DNA from: Ulva prolifera
Taxonomy: Eukaryota; Chlorophyta; Ulvophyceae; Ulvales; Ulvaceae
Direction of reading: 5' to 3'
NCBI GenBank assembly: GCA_023078555.1
Contig: CM041196.1
Span: 1,922,001 to 1,986,000 of the forward strand
DNA: 64,000 bases
Below are positions 47,385 through 58,573 of the stretch, piece by piece (position 1 is the stretch's first letter; every line of letters begins with the position of its first letter). The notes below the pieces were generated by a model. It was not told where the DNA came from, searched no databases, and was given only the letters and a program-made list of their open reading frames with translations. The position numbers were made by a program, and so were the translations under genes.

Positions 47385-49295
47385 TCAGCGGCGGGAGGGG
47401 CGCTTGGAGGGAGGCGAGACGTAGCCCTGCTGCACGAGGAGGCTGCGGGCGGTGTTGTTTATGATGCTGAAGCGGCTGGGGCCGAGGAGCGTGCCCCCGA
47501 ACCACCGGGACACCACCACGCACACCCCCTCTGCCCCCGTGACCTGCAGTGCTGCAGTACTTCAGCATCTCTGGTAGAGCGTTTTGTACCCCTGCTTCTG
47601 ACCCCTGCTTCTGACCCCTGTTTCTGGGGTCGCAAGCAGGGCGGAGCAGGTTCGAACAGGTGCCGGTCTGTCGGTGAACAAAGTGTATGTGGGCGAGCGA
47701 TGTGCGTATTCAAACACCATTCCACAGAAGAAGCCAAAAGGCATGAGGTACGCTTGCATGGATGTTTCTTCATGTGGATGTGTTGCTGGAGTTGTGGCAA
47801 AGTCTATGGTGGAAAGCAGGTGCTGAGCAATGTGCCCAGGGCAAAAGTCTAGACTTTGCTGCGAGGACAGAGGTAGGTGTGGAGGGCGTGGGACAGCCGA
47901 AGGTGTGAGGTGTTGTCACACGAGATAGAAGAAGTGAGAACGATGTAATATAGTGGGAAATGCTGGCAGCGATTGAGACGTCGGATGTTGGGTTGTGGAG
48001 ATTGCGTTTGTTGCAGAGCTTAAACACATCAGGTGTGCTGAAGTTGACTTACCTGCAGGAGATGGAGCAGGCGGCTTCCCGCAGCAGCCTCTCCATCATC
48101 GTCGCAGTCCTGCAGATACGTCCCTTTGTCCTGCACCTTGATCCGATATGCCCACATGTTGTGGGTCGCACGGGCGATTTTGCCATTCAGCAGTAGAACG
48201 GCCACCATTGCCCGAACATCATCTTTCGTGGACACAGGAGCCACGTGTGCCTGCACATCAAAGCAGCGTCTCAGTCAGTGATTCACTGAATGATTGCATT
48301 TGAGCAACATGCGAGGCTTGAGCACAGCAAATGGGCCCCAGTCCCTGCCCGTTGCCACAAACATAGCGAAGCTATGGTAAACCTGATGATTCCATTTCGC
48401 ATGGGCTGCGCAAAGTGTCGAGGTCGAACGGGTGGAGGTATCATCCCTGTTGGCACCTCTGAATTCCAATACAGGAGCTGGCTAGGCTGATGCTGATGGC
48501 AAACATAAACGGGGCAGACACGGTCAACCATGATGCAAGCGCTGCAACTATGCGTATTTGAGAGACAGGTGGAGACGACTTCGGGAGCTGACTGGGACGT
48601 TACCTGGAATGCTGATTTCCGTTCCATGTAAGGCTCTCCAGTGACAATGACACCAGCCATACGGCCCATGGCATCGTCCATATCTGGAGGCTGACTTTGA
48701 TCCGCTTCCCTCGGTGACGAAACACCATTGGGAGTCGAGGTGTCCCCTGGGTCGTCATCGTCGCCCCATGTCTCATCAAACCTCTCTTTCAGAAGTTCAA
48801 TCATGTTGAACACCGCTACCTACACCAGACCACCGATCAGAGCGATAAGTATAAACAGTGCGACTACAGCTTAGATTATGGAGTATGAAGTAGTTACAGG
48901 ATACATGACTTGCCATGTAAGGATCGCGCTGGCCTGGCATGGCCCACCATCCAGCTGCATCCAGCCTGTCCCTGTTGCATGCAATAGAGGCGGAAGTGTG
49001 CATACCCCACCTCACCAGGGAGAAATATGTCGTACAATTCATCTATGGTTTTGTCCAGAACGTCGTCGGACAGGTGTGGAGCATGTATGTCAATCTCTGG
49101 AGGTTGTTCGCTGGGGTAGCCCTCGACCGGAAACCGAACTCGCAGCTCGAATCGCGGAGTTGCATCCTTAGAAGGCACCCACGCGACAAGCGATCTTTGA
49201 CTGTCATCGATGATGCAGTCATCTCCAAATATGGCACCCAGTGCGCACAGCTCCTCCTGGAGTAGATCAGCGTCAGCATCCAAGGACATGCTCAT
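47385..49295 (-). CDS. IMPACT: IMPACT/YIH1 homologue (RWD + UPF0029)
   Basis: Exons: 49295-49016, 48815-48604, 48250-48053, 47543-47385; about 282 residues. IMPACT binds GCN1 through its RWD domain and damps activation of the eIF2-alpha kinase GCN2, so it tunes translation under amino-acid stress. The RWD domain (residues about 8-95) contains LQEELCALGAIFGDD, FPVEGYPSEQPPEI and LDKTIDELYDIF. An acidic linker follows. The UPF0029 domain runs from GEPYMERKSAFQAHVAPV through KIARATHNMWAYRI and DDDGEAAAGSRLLHLLQ to VVVSRWFGGTLLGPSRFSII. Splicing joins KSAFQ to AHVAPV and LLHLLQ to VTGAEG exactly as in the family. Donors are classical (gtgagg, gtaacg, gtaagt), unlike most genes here. Introns of 509, 353 and 200 nt hold nothing recognised. 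The last exon is distinctly more GC-rich than the first three. Confidence 0.96.
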
Positions 49296-49828
49296 ATATG
49301 CTGATTTATTTCGCGTTCGTTGCCAATATGTGTGTACGTCTCTGGCACGTCATTTGAACAACATGCTGTTGCATGATCGTGCAGAATTACCAGGCTACGC
49401 TGCACCACATCCCTCGTAATGAGTCCAAATCGCTTGCGGCGATCCAGCGAATTTTCAGCGAACGCATTTTCTGCCTGCCATCATCGTGGCTTGCGCGAGC
49501 AGTGCGACAGCGCTGCTTGAGATGTAGCGATCTGTCTCGGTGACACATGCGCGACATGCAGACGTAGCAAATTTCAGGCAAGTTTGCTCAGCATCACCTT
49601 CCCCTCATGCTCCTACAGATCGCTAACACATCCGTGATGGAACATCAACGGGAACGACACTGTCGACACGCACAAGTTGCTCCATCTTTGTAACAACATC
49701 GTTGCGAATTCTGTGGGAGCCTGTGCCATAGGCAGGCCTTGAAGCGTGGTGCACGCTTGTGCCTTTGCAGGCCATATCTGATGCTCAAAGTCATCATTGA
49801 TGCAATGAATGCGTAGAACTCAGCTAAT
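49296..49828. other. Divergent promoter region between IMPACT and the GBP-type GTPase
   Basis: Only 533 bases separate the two start codons, so the promoters of both genes must lie here. No TATA box or other element is clear. Confidence 0.6.
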
Positions 49829-52800
49829 ATGTTAGTTCTGGTCGCCTTGGCGTGGCTGTTCTTGTCACTGCAGTGTGTTGCGGGAATACGTACGCCAGCA
49901 TTCGATGGGCAAGCTGAACAGGCCGCGCACGTTGCTGGAACGGGGTATGAAGCTGAAGCTTCCGCATAATTGTGACATCTGTTTATATTATATTTGGCGA
50001 GCACCGCTGTATATCTTTGCCTCGTTGCCAGGTGGGTCATGATCTGGACTGAGTCGCTCGCTTGAATGCCATCGAAACAATCACCTAAACTGTGGGAACC
50101 CCGTGATAGCCTCTTGATGTCTTCAGACTGTCGCTTGTGGAGCCGATCCCGGGAAGTACGAAGCTGAAGGTGAATGAAAATGGTATCGCTGCATTAAGAG
50201 CTCTCAGTGGCCCCCTGGCCCCAGTGATGGTCATAGGGCCCTACCGATCTGGGAAATCCTTCCTGATCAACCAGATGCTTAACCAGAGCTGCGGTAAGTC
50301 TCTCCTCGAATTCAGTACATCGAATCCTGCCAAATTTCAGCTCAGCAGTTACTGGTCCCTGTGCTGATCACAAGCGTCGCTGAAAGAGTTACTTGACACA
50401 TCAGACACATCATAAACATTGTCTGCCCTCGCTGTATTTGGACTTTTGCTCCCACAAATTGAAGCATCCGATGCATCTGTACTTGACGCACAACACTAAC
50501 GTGTCATCATTCGCACGTATGTGGTGTCTTCGGCAGCATGTGACAGTTTGGTCTTATCAGGAAGCAAACATGATTCAGTTATAGCTGTTCAACGCCAGTC
50601 TTTGCCATTGTCAAACAGTGCGAACCGACGACTGAAGCAAGGACAAGGTGTGCATATCCAGGCCCTACTGGTGTGGAAGGCGCAGCCCTACCTCAGCTGC
50701 CTGGCAGCTCCTCCTCCTGAAACCTACAGCCACCACCCCGGGCTCTGACAGCGTCTCAACACAATAGCCATCTGTGCACGCCTCCGCATACGGCACCAAC
50801 CATCCGCAACCGCATGCATGAGCTGCTGCGGACCCCAGTTGTGCTCGAAACGCTGGCCATGGTGCAATGCAGCAGCAGCGGAGGCTTGCTGTCACTACAT
50901 TCCGTGCTCCATACACAGCAATTCCACCACAATTACGGTTTGTGCCAGCGTAGCGTCGTGGGATCGGCAGCAGCGATCACCACCACTCCCCACGCAGAGC
51001 TCTGCCGGTGTCTGGTAATGCGCCCCCCACGGAATGCGGCCCAGTGACAGCAGCCACTCAGGCAACTGGCCCTTGTGCTGCCAGTCCCACCATTCAACTG
51101 AGCGCGTCCCACAGGCTTCTTGGCATGCTGCTGACACGCACATCGCGGTGCTCTGCTATGAGGGAGTGCTTCAGCCCTCGAGCACAGGGCTGCGGTCAGT
51201 GTGTTGAAGTGTGATTCATGCGGTGTGCTGCCTGACCCGTTATCTCATTCATCGCAACACCCGCTGTTGTCTCCTTCATCGCGACCCACGCCGTTATCTC
51301 ATTCATCGCGACACACGCTCTTAACTCATTCGTCGCGACACACGCCCAAAAGAAAGACCGGATGCCATGCGCCCCGTGCTGCTATGCAGATGCTGGCCTG
51401 CGGGTCGGCCACCGCCGCGAGACGCAGACGCGCGGCGTGTGGATGTGGGACCGGCCGGTGCCGCGGCGCGCCGGCGGCGACCCCCTCGCGCCCCCCGGCG
51501 CCGCCCCCGCCGCGGCCGGCAACGCGTCGCTCCTCTTCTTTGACACCGAGGGCTTCGAGAGCACCGGCCAGAGCGACGCGTACGACGACCGCATCTTTGC
51601 CTTTGCCGCCGTCGTCGCAAGCACGCTTGTGTACAACCTCGCGGAGGCCGTGCGTGAGAGCGACATCGAGAAGCTCTCGTTCGCGGTCGAGCTCGCGGCC
51701 GCGTTCTTCCCGCGCTACAATACCCCTGGCAACCCGTGCGCACCGCCACGTCCCCTGCATGGCCTGGGTTTGTTTCCACTGTGGAGGGTGATTGTTGCAG
51801 TTTGGAGGCAAGACCCTCACAGCCGTTGGGCGATGTCTTGCTTGTACCGGCCACGCTTCTCAGGCATGTCAACGTACAAGCATGCCACTGTCATGGCGAG
51901 GATGTGCGCTGACAGCAATGCATGTCACCACTCACGCGGCAACAGCGCCGTCACCGGCAGACCCTCTCCGGGCATCATGGCATAGGGAACTGTGTCAGCA
52001 TCCCGTTGATCCGTCCTGCGGCCGGGGCGGGCACTGGCGAGCGGCACAGCAGGGACAGAGCATGCAGGTGAGCGTCGGTGCATGCAGGGGATCTGAGGCC
52101 GGGGAAGGTGGCGGCAAGCACCACCTGGAGCCGGTGCACATGGTGTGGGTCATCCAGCGGGACTTCCTGCTCGGGAAGTCAGCCCTCGAGGCCGTGAACG
52201 CCGCGCTCGCGCCCGTGCCCAACCCCAGCCACGACCGCAGCATCGAGCAGGTGCGCCCCTCGCCGCCACCTCTGGCGCCTCCACAGCACAAGCAGCCTGC
52301 TGTCGAGCCAGTCCACCGTGATACACACGTCAGTGCGGTGCTGCGCCCGGTAAGAGCTACAATCTGGCAGCTCGCTGAGTTGCACCCAGTTCACCCATAC
52401 ATCAGCAGCGCATTGTGCAGGTCAACACGATCCGCTCGTCGCTCGCGGCGCTCTCCAGCGGCGCCTCCGCCGTCGGCCTGCCGCAGCCGCACCTCAACCG
52501 CACCGCCCTCTGCGACCTGCCGGACTCCGCCCTCGAGCCGGTGTACCTCGCGCGCCGCGACGACCTCCGCGCGCACCTGCACGCGACCGCGCGGCCCAAG
52601 GCGCTGCGGGGCGCGCCGCTCGACGGCGCCGGCCTCGCGGACCTCGTAGAGGCGCTGGTGGCCGCGCTCAACGACCAGGAGTTCCCGACCGCCGGCAGCA
52701 TGCTCGAGGCGTTCAACCAGCGGCTGGTGATGGAGGTGGCGGACGCGCACGCGGAGGCGCTGCGGGGGCTACCGCTGCCGGTGGCGGAGGTGCGGCCGCC

Positions 52801-54360
52801 CCCCGTGGTGTGTGGAACGTACGGCGTTGCGCGGCAGGGTTGTGCAATGCGTGGCCGTGAGTGGAGGAATGAGGGGGACGCTGCCACCCGTGGGCGTGGC
52901 GTCTGTGTCCGTGGCTGCGGTGTTTTGGGCGTTGATGCCCGGCCGTAGGCTCGCAGCGCCTATCATAGTTTGCAAACAAGTGGCGTTGGAATTGCTGCGC
53001 CGGGTGAGCGATGCTGACGAGGCCGGCGGGTGGTGTGCAGAGTAGGATTCACGCCGTGCACGAGGCTGCGGCGAAGGAGGCGGTGACCGCGCTGCACCAG
53101 AAGAGCTTCGGGCAGGTCGGGGAGTCGCTGGACGCGAAGCTCGAGGTCATTCTGCAGCGGGACCTCGTAGACACGCTCAACCGGAATGAGGTGCAGAGCA
53201 GCCGCACCTGCGGCCGCCTCGAAGCTGAGGTGCCCCCCCACCCCGCAGCATGCAGCCATAGTTCAGCCATGCATATGTGATAGTTGTGTACTAGCGCGGG
53301 GGCATGGGTGAGTTCCCTCTGCGTTTGATGTGGGAAGCGTACAATGCATGAGCCGCATGCATTGTACGTGGACAGCACCTGTGGCCACTGCCGTGCAGTG
53401 TGAGGCGGAGATCGAACAGCTCGAGCGCATGGCGCTGCCGTCGCTCGGGCGCTTTGACGCCAAGGCGCGGCAGTGCATCAGCGACTTTGGGGCGGGGTGC
53501 GTCGGGCCGGCGCGGCCGGCGCACGAAGCGCGGCTGGCGCACGCGCACGAGCGCGAGCGCGTGCGCTTCCAGCAGGACTACAACAACCGCCTCTACAACG
53601 GCCTCGTCGGCCTCGCGCTGGCCGCCGCCGTGCTGTGCCGCTTCGTCTTCAAGGCCGCCGTGCCGGAGCTCATCGGCTGGGGCGTCTTCATCTTCCTCGA
53701 GGTGCGCAGCAGCACGCGCGCCGCGGGCTGCCCCGCGTGCGGCTGTGCCGCCGCCATGCGTGTGAGTTGCGCGCAAACGCGCGAAACAGCAGCAGCTGTG
53801 CAGCGCCTTGCGACACCCTGTTGTCGTGCAGCTGCCGGCCGTGCTCCCGGCTGCGGCACCGGCGTGCTGCGGCAGACCTGGCCCGTCTAGCGCATGCATA
53901 CATGCATATGTCTGCGCTCGTCTGCGGCTGTGTCACCGACCGCGCGGTGGCTCTGTAAATACGGCACTTGGCCACACCCTCACGCCCAAAGAGGCTCGTG
54001 TTTATCCACACAGCTGTGCCATCAGTACCCTGTGCACCTGAGCTGCGCTATTGTGCCCTTGGCTTGTTCATGTGTGGTAGCAGCGGTTGTCGGGCAAAGC
54101 CGGGTGGTTGTGCGCAGCTCTACCCGAAGCTGACGGTCGGCATGGGCAGCATGTATGAGAGCGCGTGGTGGGTGCGCCTCGTCGCCGTCTGGGAGGCCCT
54201 CGTCTTCAACCGCGTGCTGGACGTCGAGGCCGCGTGGCCCTTCCTCCTCGCCGCCGCCGCCGCTGCGGCCTGCGGCTACCGCGCCTGGCGCCGCCGCGCC
54301 GCCCTCGCGCGTCTCAAGCGCCGCGGCGCCCGTGACGGCGAGCGCGACCTCAACGTCTGA
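49829..54360 (+). CDS. Guanylate-binding-protein-type large GTPase with signal sequence and C-terminal membrane segments
   Basis: Exons: 49829-49944, 50127-50293, 51390-51735, 52088-52250, 52421-52789, 53041-53229, 53399-53701, 54118-54360; about 631 residues. The small first exon encodes a hydrophobic signal (MLVLVALAWLFLSLQCVAG). The GTPase follows: LVEPIPGSTKLKV, P-loop GPYRSGKS (76-83), RGVWMW (109-114), DTEGFES (146-152) and VWVIQRDF with Arg234-Asp235. A helical stalk leads to two hydrophobic stretches near the C-terminus (GLALAAAVLCRFVFK and GWGVFIFLE), a third (AAWPFLLAAAAAAACGY) and a basic tail. This layout matches plant guanylate-binding proteins of the At2g38840 type, as I recall it, and suggests an ER or secretory-membrane GTPase that shapes or tethers membran es, as atlastin-like dynamins do; that role is inference. 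All phases agree. Exons 1-2 have moderate GC and classical donors, exons 3-8 are extremely GC-rich. Intron 2 is 1,096 nt with a tandem repeat near its end. Confidence 0.93.
51236..51345. repeat. About four tandem copies of a 25-29 bp unit
   Basis: CCGTTATCTCATTCATCGCRAC with variations is repeated between 51236 and 51345 in intron 2 of the GTPase gene, ending about 45 bases before the exon 3 acceptor. The pyrimidine-rich units may form part of the acceptor region. Confidence 0.85.
53338..53368. repeat. Perfect hairpin, 13-bp arms and 5-base loop
   Basis: CGTACAATGCATG, loop AGCCG, then the reverse complement. It lies in the 169-nt intron 6 of the GTPase gene, 30 bases before the acceptor. 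Confidence 0.95.
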
Positions 54361-55669
54361 AGCCGCTGCCGCTGCCTCCGCATGCATGCGGTAAATGGGC
54401 GCCGCACGCAGCATGTGCAGCGCCCCCCGCGACAGGGACCGCTAACGCAGCCTCAGCGATCAGAGGTCGTCTCACTCCCCGCGCGGCGTGGCGCTGCTCC
54501 GCCCGGCACAGCAGTCTTTTGCGGTGATCTGCGTGGATGGAGATGCTCTGCGATGGCGAGTCGCGGCACAGCCCGGCGGCAGAGGCGTGGTGCTGTGGAC
54601 CACGCTCGCTCACCTCTCTGCGGCCCATCACCGCCACCGTTCTGTGGCGCTCCGCGCCAGCATGCCGGCTACGGCTGGCGCCAGCGGTACACGGGCATCA
54701 CCTCGGCGGCAGCGTGGCTGAGCAGCGCCCCACAGCGCGCAGCGTGGTCCGCACCGTGCTGTGCGCCCACATGCATGTGATCGCGGCCCCCTGCACGGAC
54801 AGTGCGACGCTGCCGCCCGCGCGCAGTCTCCCAGTGGGACATCACGCCTCAAGCCACTGCGGGCACATCGTCGTGCCATCGTCGTGCAGCCTCACCCCGC
54901 TGCACCAGGCAAGACTGTCCCCCGGTCCACCTTGCGCTTTAGCCGCCGGAGTGGCAGCATGAGCCCTCCACCAGGGCAGCACCACCTGCCGAGGTGAAGT
55001 GGGGGGATCCCCTTTGCCTGTGACAGTGCAGGCGAAACTGCGGCACTCGTAGAGTATCTACAAAGCTGCCCCAGGACTGCCCCCCGTTTCATCGGCACCA
55101 AGCATCGACACCAAGCCTTGCCGCGTGACGCGCCTCGGGCGGCCAGATCACTGTGGCGGCCCCTCCGGCGCTGACCGCCACAGCCTTGAGACACTTCCCG
55201 GTGCGCAGTGCAGGGGACAGCGGCCCGCAGCACACAGCACATAGCACAGCTTCCAGGGTCCTCAGTTAGCAACGCAGCACCAGGCAGCCCGCCGCATGCA
55301 TGCGCATGTTCCAAGCCAAGCCTGGTGCATACGGTCCCCAAGGTCGGCGCTCAACGCGCTCAAGTGAGCACTGTACAATAACGCTGATGTGGAGAATGGG
55401 GGCGTGATGTGTTACGATCCGAGCAGATGCGCTCCTCCATGTCGCTCCGGCCGGGGTCTATGGTGTCGGCTGACCCGACACCGGCCGCCGTCTCGCCAGC
55501 CCCCGCGACCGGCCTGGTTTGCATGATGGCTGCGTGCGGCTCGCTGCCGCTGAGGCCTGCCGATGCAACACATGCAGCAGGATCCGGGCCACCTCTGGCC
55601 GCCTCTGTAGCACAGCGCCACCGGGGTGCTGCGGGTGTGATCGTACATTGGAGCTACATGCGTCAGAGG

Positions 55670-55707
<38 letters not shown>

Positions 55708-57416
55708 GTGCGCTGGGCTACCGTGCTGTGGCTCTGCAATTGTTTCCAGCAGCAACATTGTATTACTATTCCCTAGCGGCGGTCGGGAATCTCTGTTGCC
55801 CCAAGCGGCCGTGGCAGTGGTTCCTGTGCGCTGCTGGCGCTAGTGAGGCTTCAAGCTTTGCCTGTCAGCGATGGGAGCAGTCCGTCAAGGTGGAGCTCTA
55901 CCTGTGCACCTCTGTGTGGCAGCCCCTGAGCAGCATGTAGTCTTGTGGCGGCCTGATGGCGGTGTCCAGCGCGACACCCAGAATGGATTTGACCGGTTGT
56001 ACGGCTGGATATGCTTCATGCAATATGTTGTGTGTGATAGACTGAGCGTGGGCAGAGTCTGGCAGGCGCCGCAATGCGCCTCGCCATGCTCCGCGTCTCA
56101 CATGGTGGCACGTTCCCCTTGCCTTGCCTGGTGTGCTGGACTCTGGGAGCACCTGTGTATCAGTGCTGGCTTGCTGTGGTCACCACCTCCGCCGGCTGTT
56201 ATTGAGAGTGTGCTTCGTGACAGCAGCATACAAGGTACCGAGACCACCTGCTGCGTTACTCTGCTGCTGAGATGATCCAGGCCACCGCAGCAGTTTGCAG
56301 CCAGCTGAGTGAGTGCGTGTAGTATGTGATGTGAGGTCCTCAATTTGTGGAATCAGGGAAAGACCAGTTGTTGAGAGGGTGTGCGGTGCTTCTGCACGTT
56401 GACACAAGCGGAGAGTGTAACACCAGGTCTGCTGCTAGAGCTTCTGGCCTTTCTTGTTCCAGATGTGCTTGTCTGGTTTGCTTCAGCTGCTTCATGTACG
56501 CGAGTCAGCTAATCTCGTGTCGTATTTCGAGATGGCTCGGCCTTGATGCTTGCTGGTGCTCAGACTTGTGGGCATACGCAGGACGCTGGCAGCTGTGCCA
56601 TGGAGACGCCCATGCAGTGTCCAGTGCACCTACACTGGCCGTGACCAATACGTCAATGTTGTGCATGGCCAGTGGCTGCTGGGCCCAGCCATGCTCGCGC
56701 AATGCAGGCAACGCAACAGCATGGCACTCCTCATGGGCCATGAGTCATGGCGCTGAACATGTGCGTCTTGTGTCAGAGTATCAGCAGGCTGTGACACGAC
56801 AATATTACACTTTCTCGACTGCACTACAGTGATTGATCTATTGAGTACATCAACAACTTTCTACAAAAACAATCAAGGCTGCGAAAACAATAGAGGTTGC
56901 GAAAGGGAAACTGTTCGCTTTACCCTTGGGCAATGGTAACACCACAAGGCCCCACCTACCGAAGCTATCGTACACAACATGCCAGTGATCACTGAATCAC
57001 ATTCGAGCACATGAGGTGCTGCACTTGGAGCTGTCAGTGGTTTCTATGGATGCAGCTGTGTACAAATGCACACATGGATTCGTATGGGCTGGCTCTTCGG
57101 CAGACTGCTATGGACCAGGCCAGCTGGCAGGCCACACACTGAAATGTACATCTCTGCTGATGGCTGAAAGACCAGTGAGCATTGCCACAGACAGGACTGA
57201 GATGCTCGCTAGGGCTGCGGCCATCAGCAAAGCTGCAACCGGCCACATCAGCGCAGCTTCTGCACGTCGTCCAAAGACTGAAATGACCGCGTCGAAATCC
57301 CAGGAACCTGTTGCATTGTAGTTGTCTCCTTCGGCAAACGCGGAAGCACATGCTGCATAGGTTATGTTGCACGGTCAAGTTGCTGAGCCCAATGACGAAG
57401 GGCACGCAGCTCTCCC
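54361..57416. other. Convergent intergenic region, 3.1 kb
   Basis: Bases 54.4-55.6 kb are GC-rich and open in several frames on both strands (for example RPAQQSFAVICVDGD near 54500 on the plus strand), so unrecognised exons are possible. No consistent model could be built. From 55.7 to 57.4 kb nothing is recognised apart from the G-run at 55671. Confidence 0.5.
55671..55706. repeat. Poly-G run of 36
   Basis: An uninterrupted run of G follows CGTCAGAGGC. Such a tract can form G-quadruplexes, and its exact length may be unreliable in any assembly. Confidence 0.9.
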
Positions 57417-58573
57417 TCATGCAGCCTTTGTCCGAGCTGCGGTCTGCATAACTGTTTTCCTCAGGTTGGCCTCGGACACCTGTGCTTTGACCGCAGCTTT
57501 CAGCTCCGGCCGGTATCCCAGCATGAACAGTACATCCAACCATACAAAGAGCGGCGCGGTCACAAAAGCTTGGACCACACTGTCCACCAGGGCAGGCCTA
57601 CGCTTTTCGAAGATCAGGTGACCTGGATGTATCTGCATGTACCATGATAGCACTTCGAGCCCGACTGCCCAAGCCCATGCCATCTCTACCTGCACAGCAA
57701 GGGCTCAAGGCTGTGCACAATTGTTACTAGCTGCATCAGGTTCATGAGAAATCAAGCTGGACCTCTTGCCAAGCAGATGCATGTCGTCATGATGACGGAT
57801 GCTTGATCAGCCCGGATTCTGCTAGTGGCCTCTGTCAATGCAGTGAGCAATGTCCTCTTGTTTGGGGGACACAAAGTTCATCACACCGGGCCATTGCGTG
57901 GTAGAACAACAAATAAAAATTCATGAAGTGCTGGGATCAACGCTGGTTCCGAAGACCTACCCAACACACAGAATAGAAAAACACCAGCTCAGAGCAAACT
58001 GTGCTTTAGGGCCCGATCAAACAAAACGCGGCGCATGCTTCATCAGCATCACCAAAGTAAAAGATGCCGCACCTCAGACTGGAAGTAGTTTGCCAGTGTT
58101 AGCAGAGGTAGCCCCGTTATCGCCGACCACGACAGGCCAGCAACGGGGTCCCATGACGAATACAGCCCGGCGTAAAGGAGGAAGATAAGTGAGCCTGCGC
58201 CAATATCTAGGCTCCTGCGCGACAAGATTGGTAATTGCATACTCGTGCCATATGTTCTCTGCACATTGCGCGCTTGCCAGCCGAACGCCTTCTGTATCGA
58301 CATCAATTCGACCGGGACAACTAGTCCGCACCTACCGAGCCAAGATGGAAAGTCTTCTGGCGCATTTCCTTCCTTGAAGATCTGAATCGACGGAAGGTAC
58401 GCCAAGAGGGTGAGCGTCGCGAACATGATCGCTGGAACGAAGACGACATGGATCGCGATGTTCACCGGATGCTGATGGTACTGAGCATAACCGACCAACG
58501 AACGACCAATATACCCTTTTGGATTATCACATTGCGTGCCCTGCGTAGATTCGCAGCCGTTGGTGGCTCCCAT
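57417..58573 (-). CDS. MPO1: Mpo1/DUF962 family membrane protein
   Basis: Exons: 58573-58336, 58206-58073, 57689-57417; about 214 residues from MGATNGC, or 232 from an in-frame ATG at 58627. In yeast Mpo1 is an ER dioxygenase that shortens 2-hydroxy fatty acids from phytosphingosine breakdown. The first exon holds YAQYHQHPVNIAIHVVFVP, with the conserved YHxxPVN-xxH histidines, and a following membrane segment. The second exon has a further hydrophobic stretch (GSLIFLLYAGLYSS). The third contains MQIHPGHLIFEKRRPAL, with the conserved H and E, and the membrane segment AFVTAPLFVWLDVLFMLGY. Phases are 1 and 0 and agree. Intron 1 is only 129 nt, a multiple of three, and has no stop in frame. Donors are gtaggt and gtgcgg. 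Both acceptors end TAG or CAG. Confidence 0.9.

Noticed and set aside
47640-47665. tRNA T-arm-like GGTTCGAACAG
   Set aside because: No matching D-arm or acceptor stem upstream, and the stretch lies inside IMPACT intron 3.
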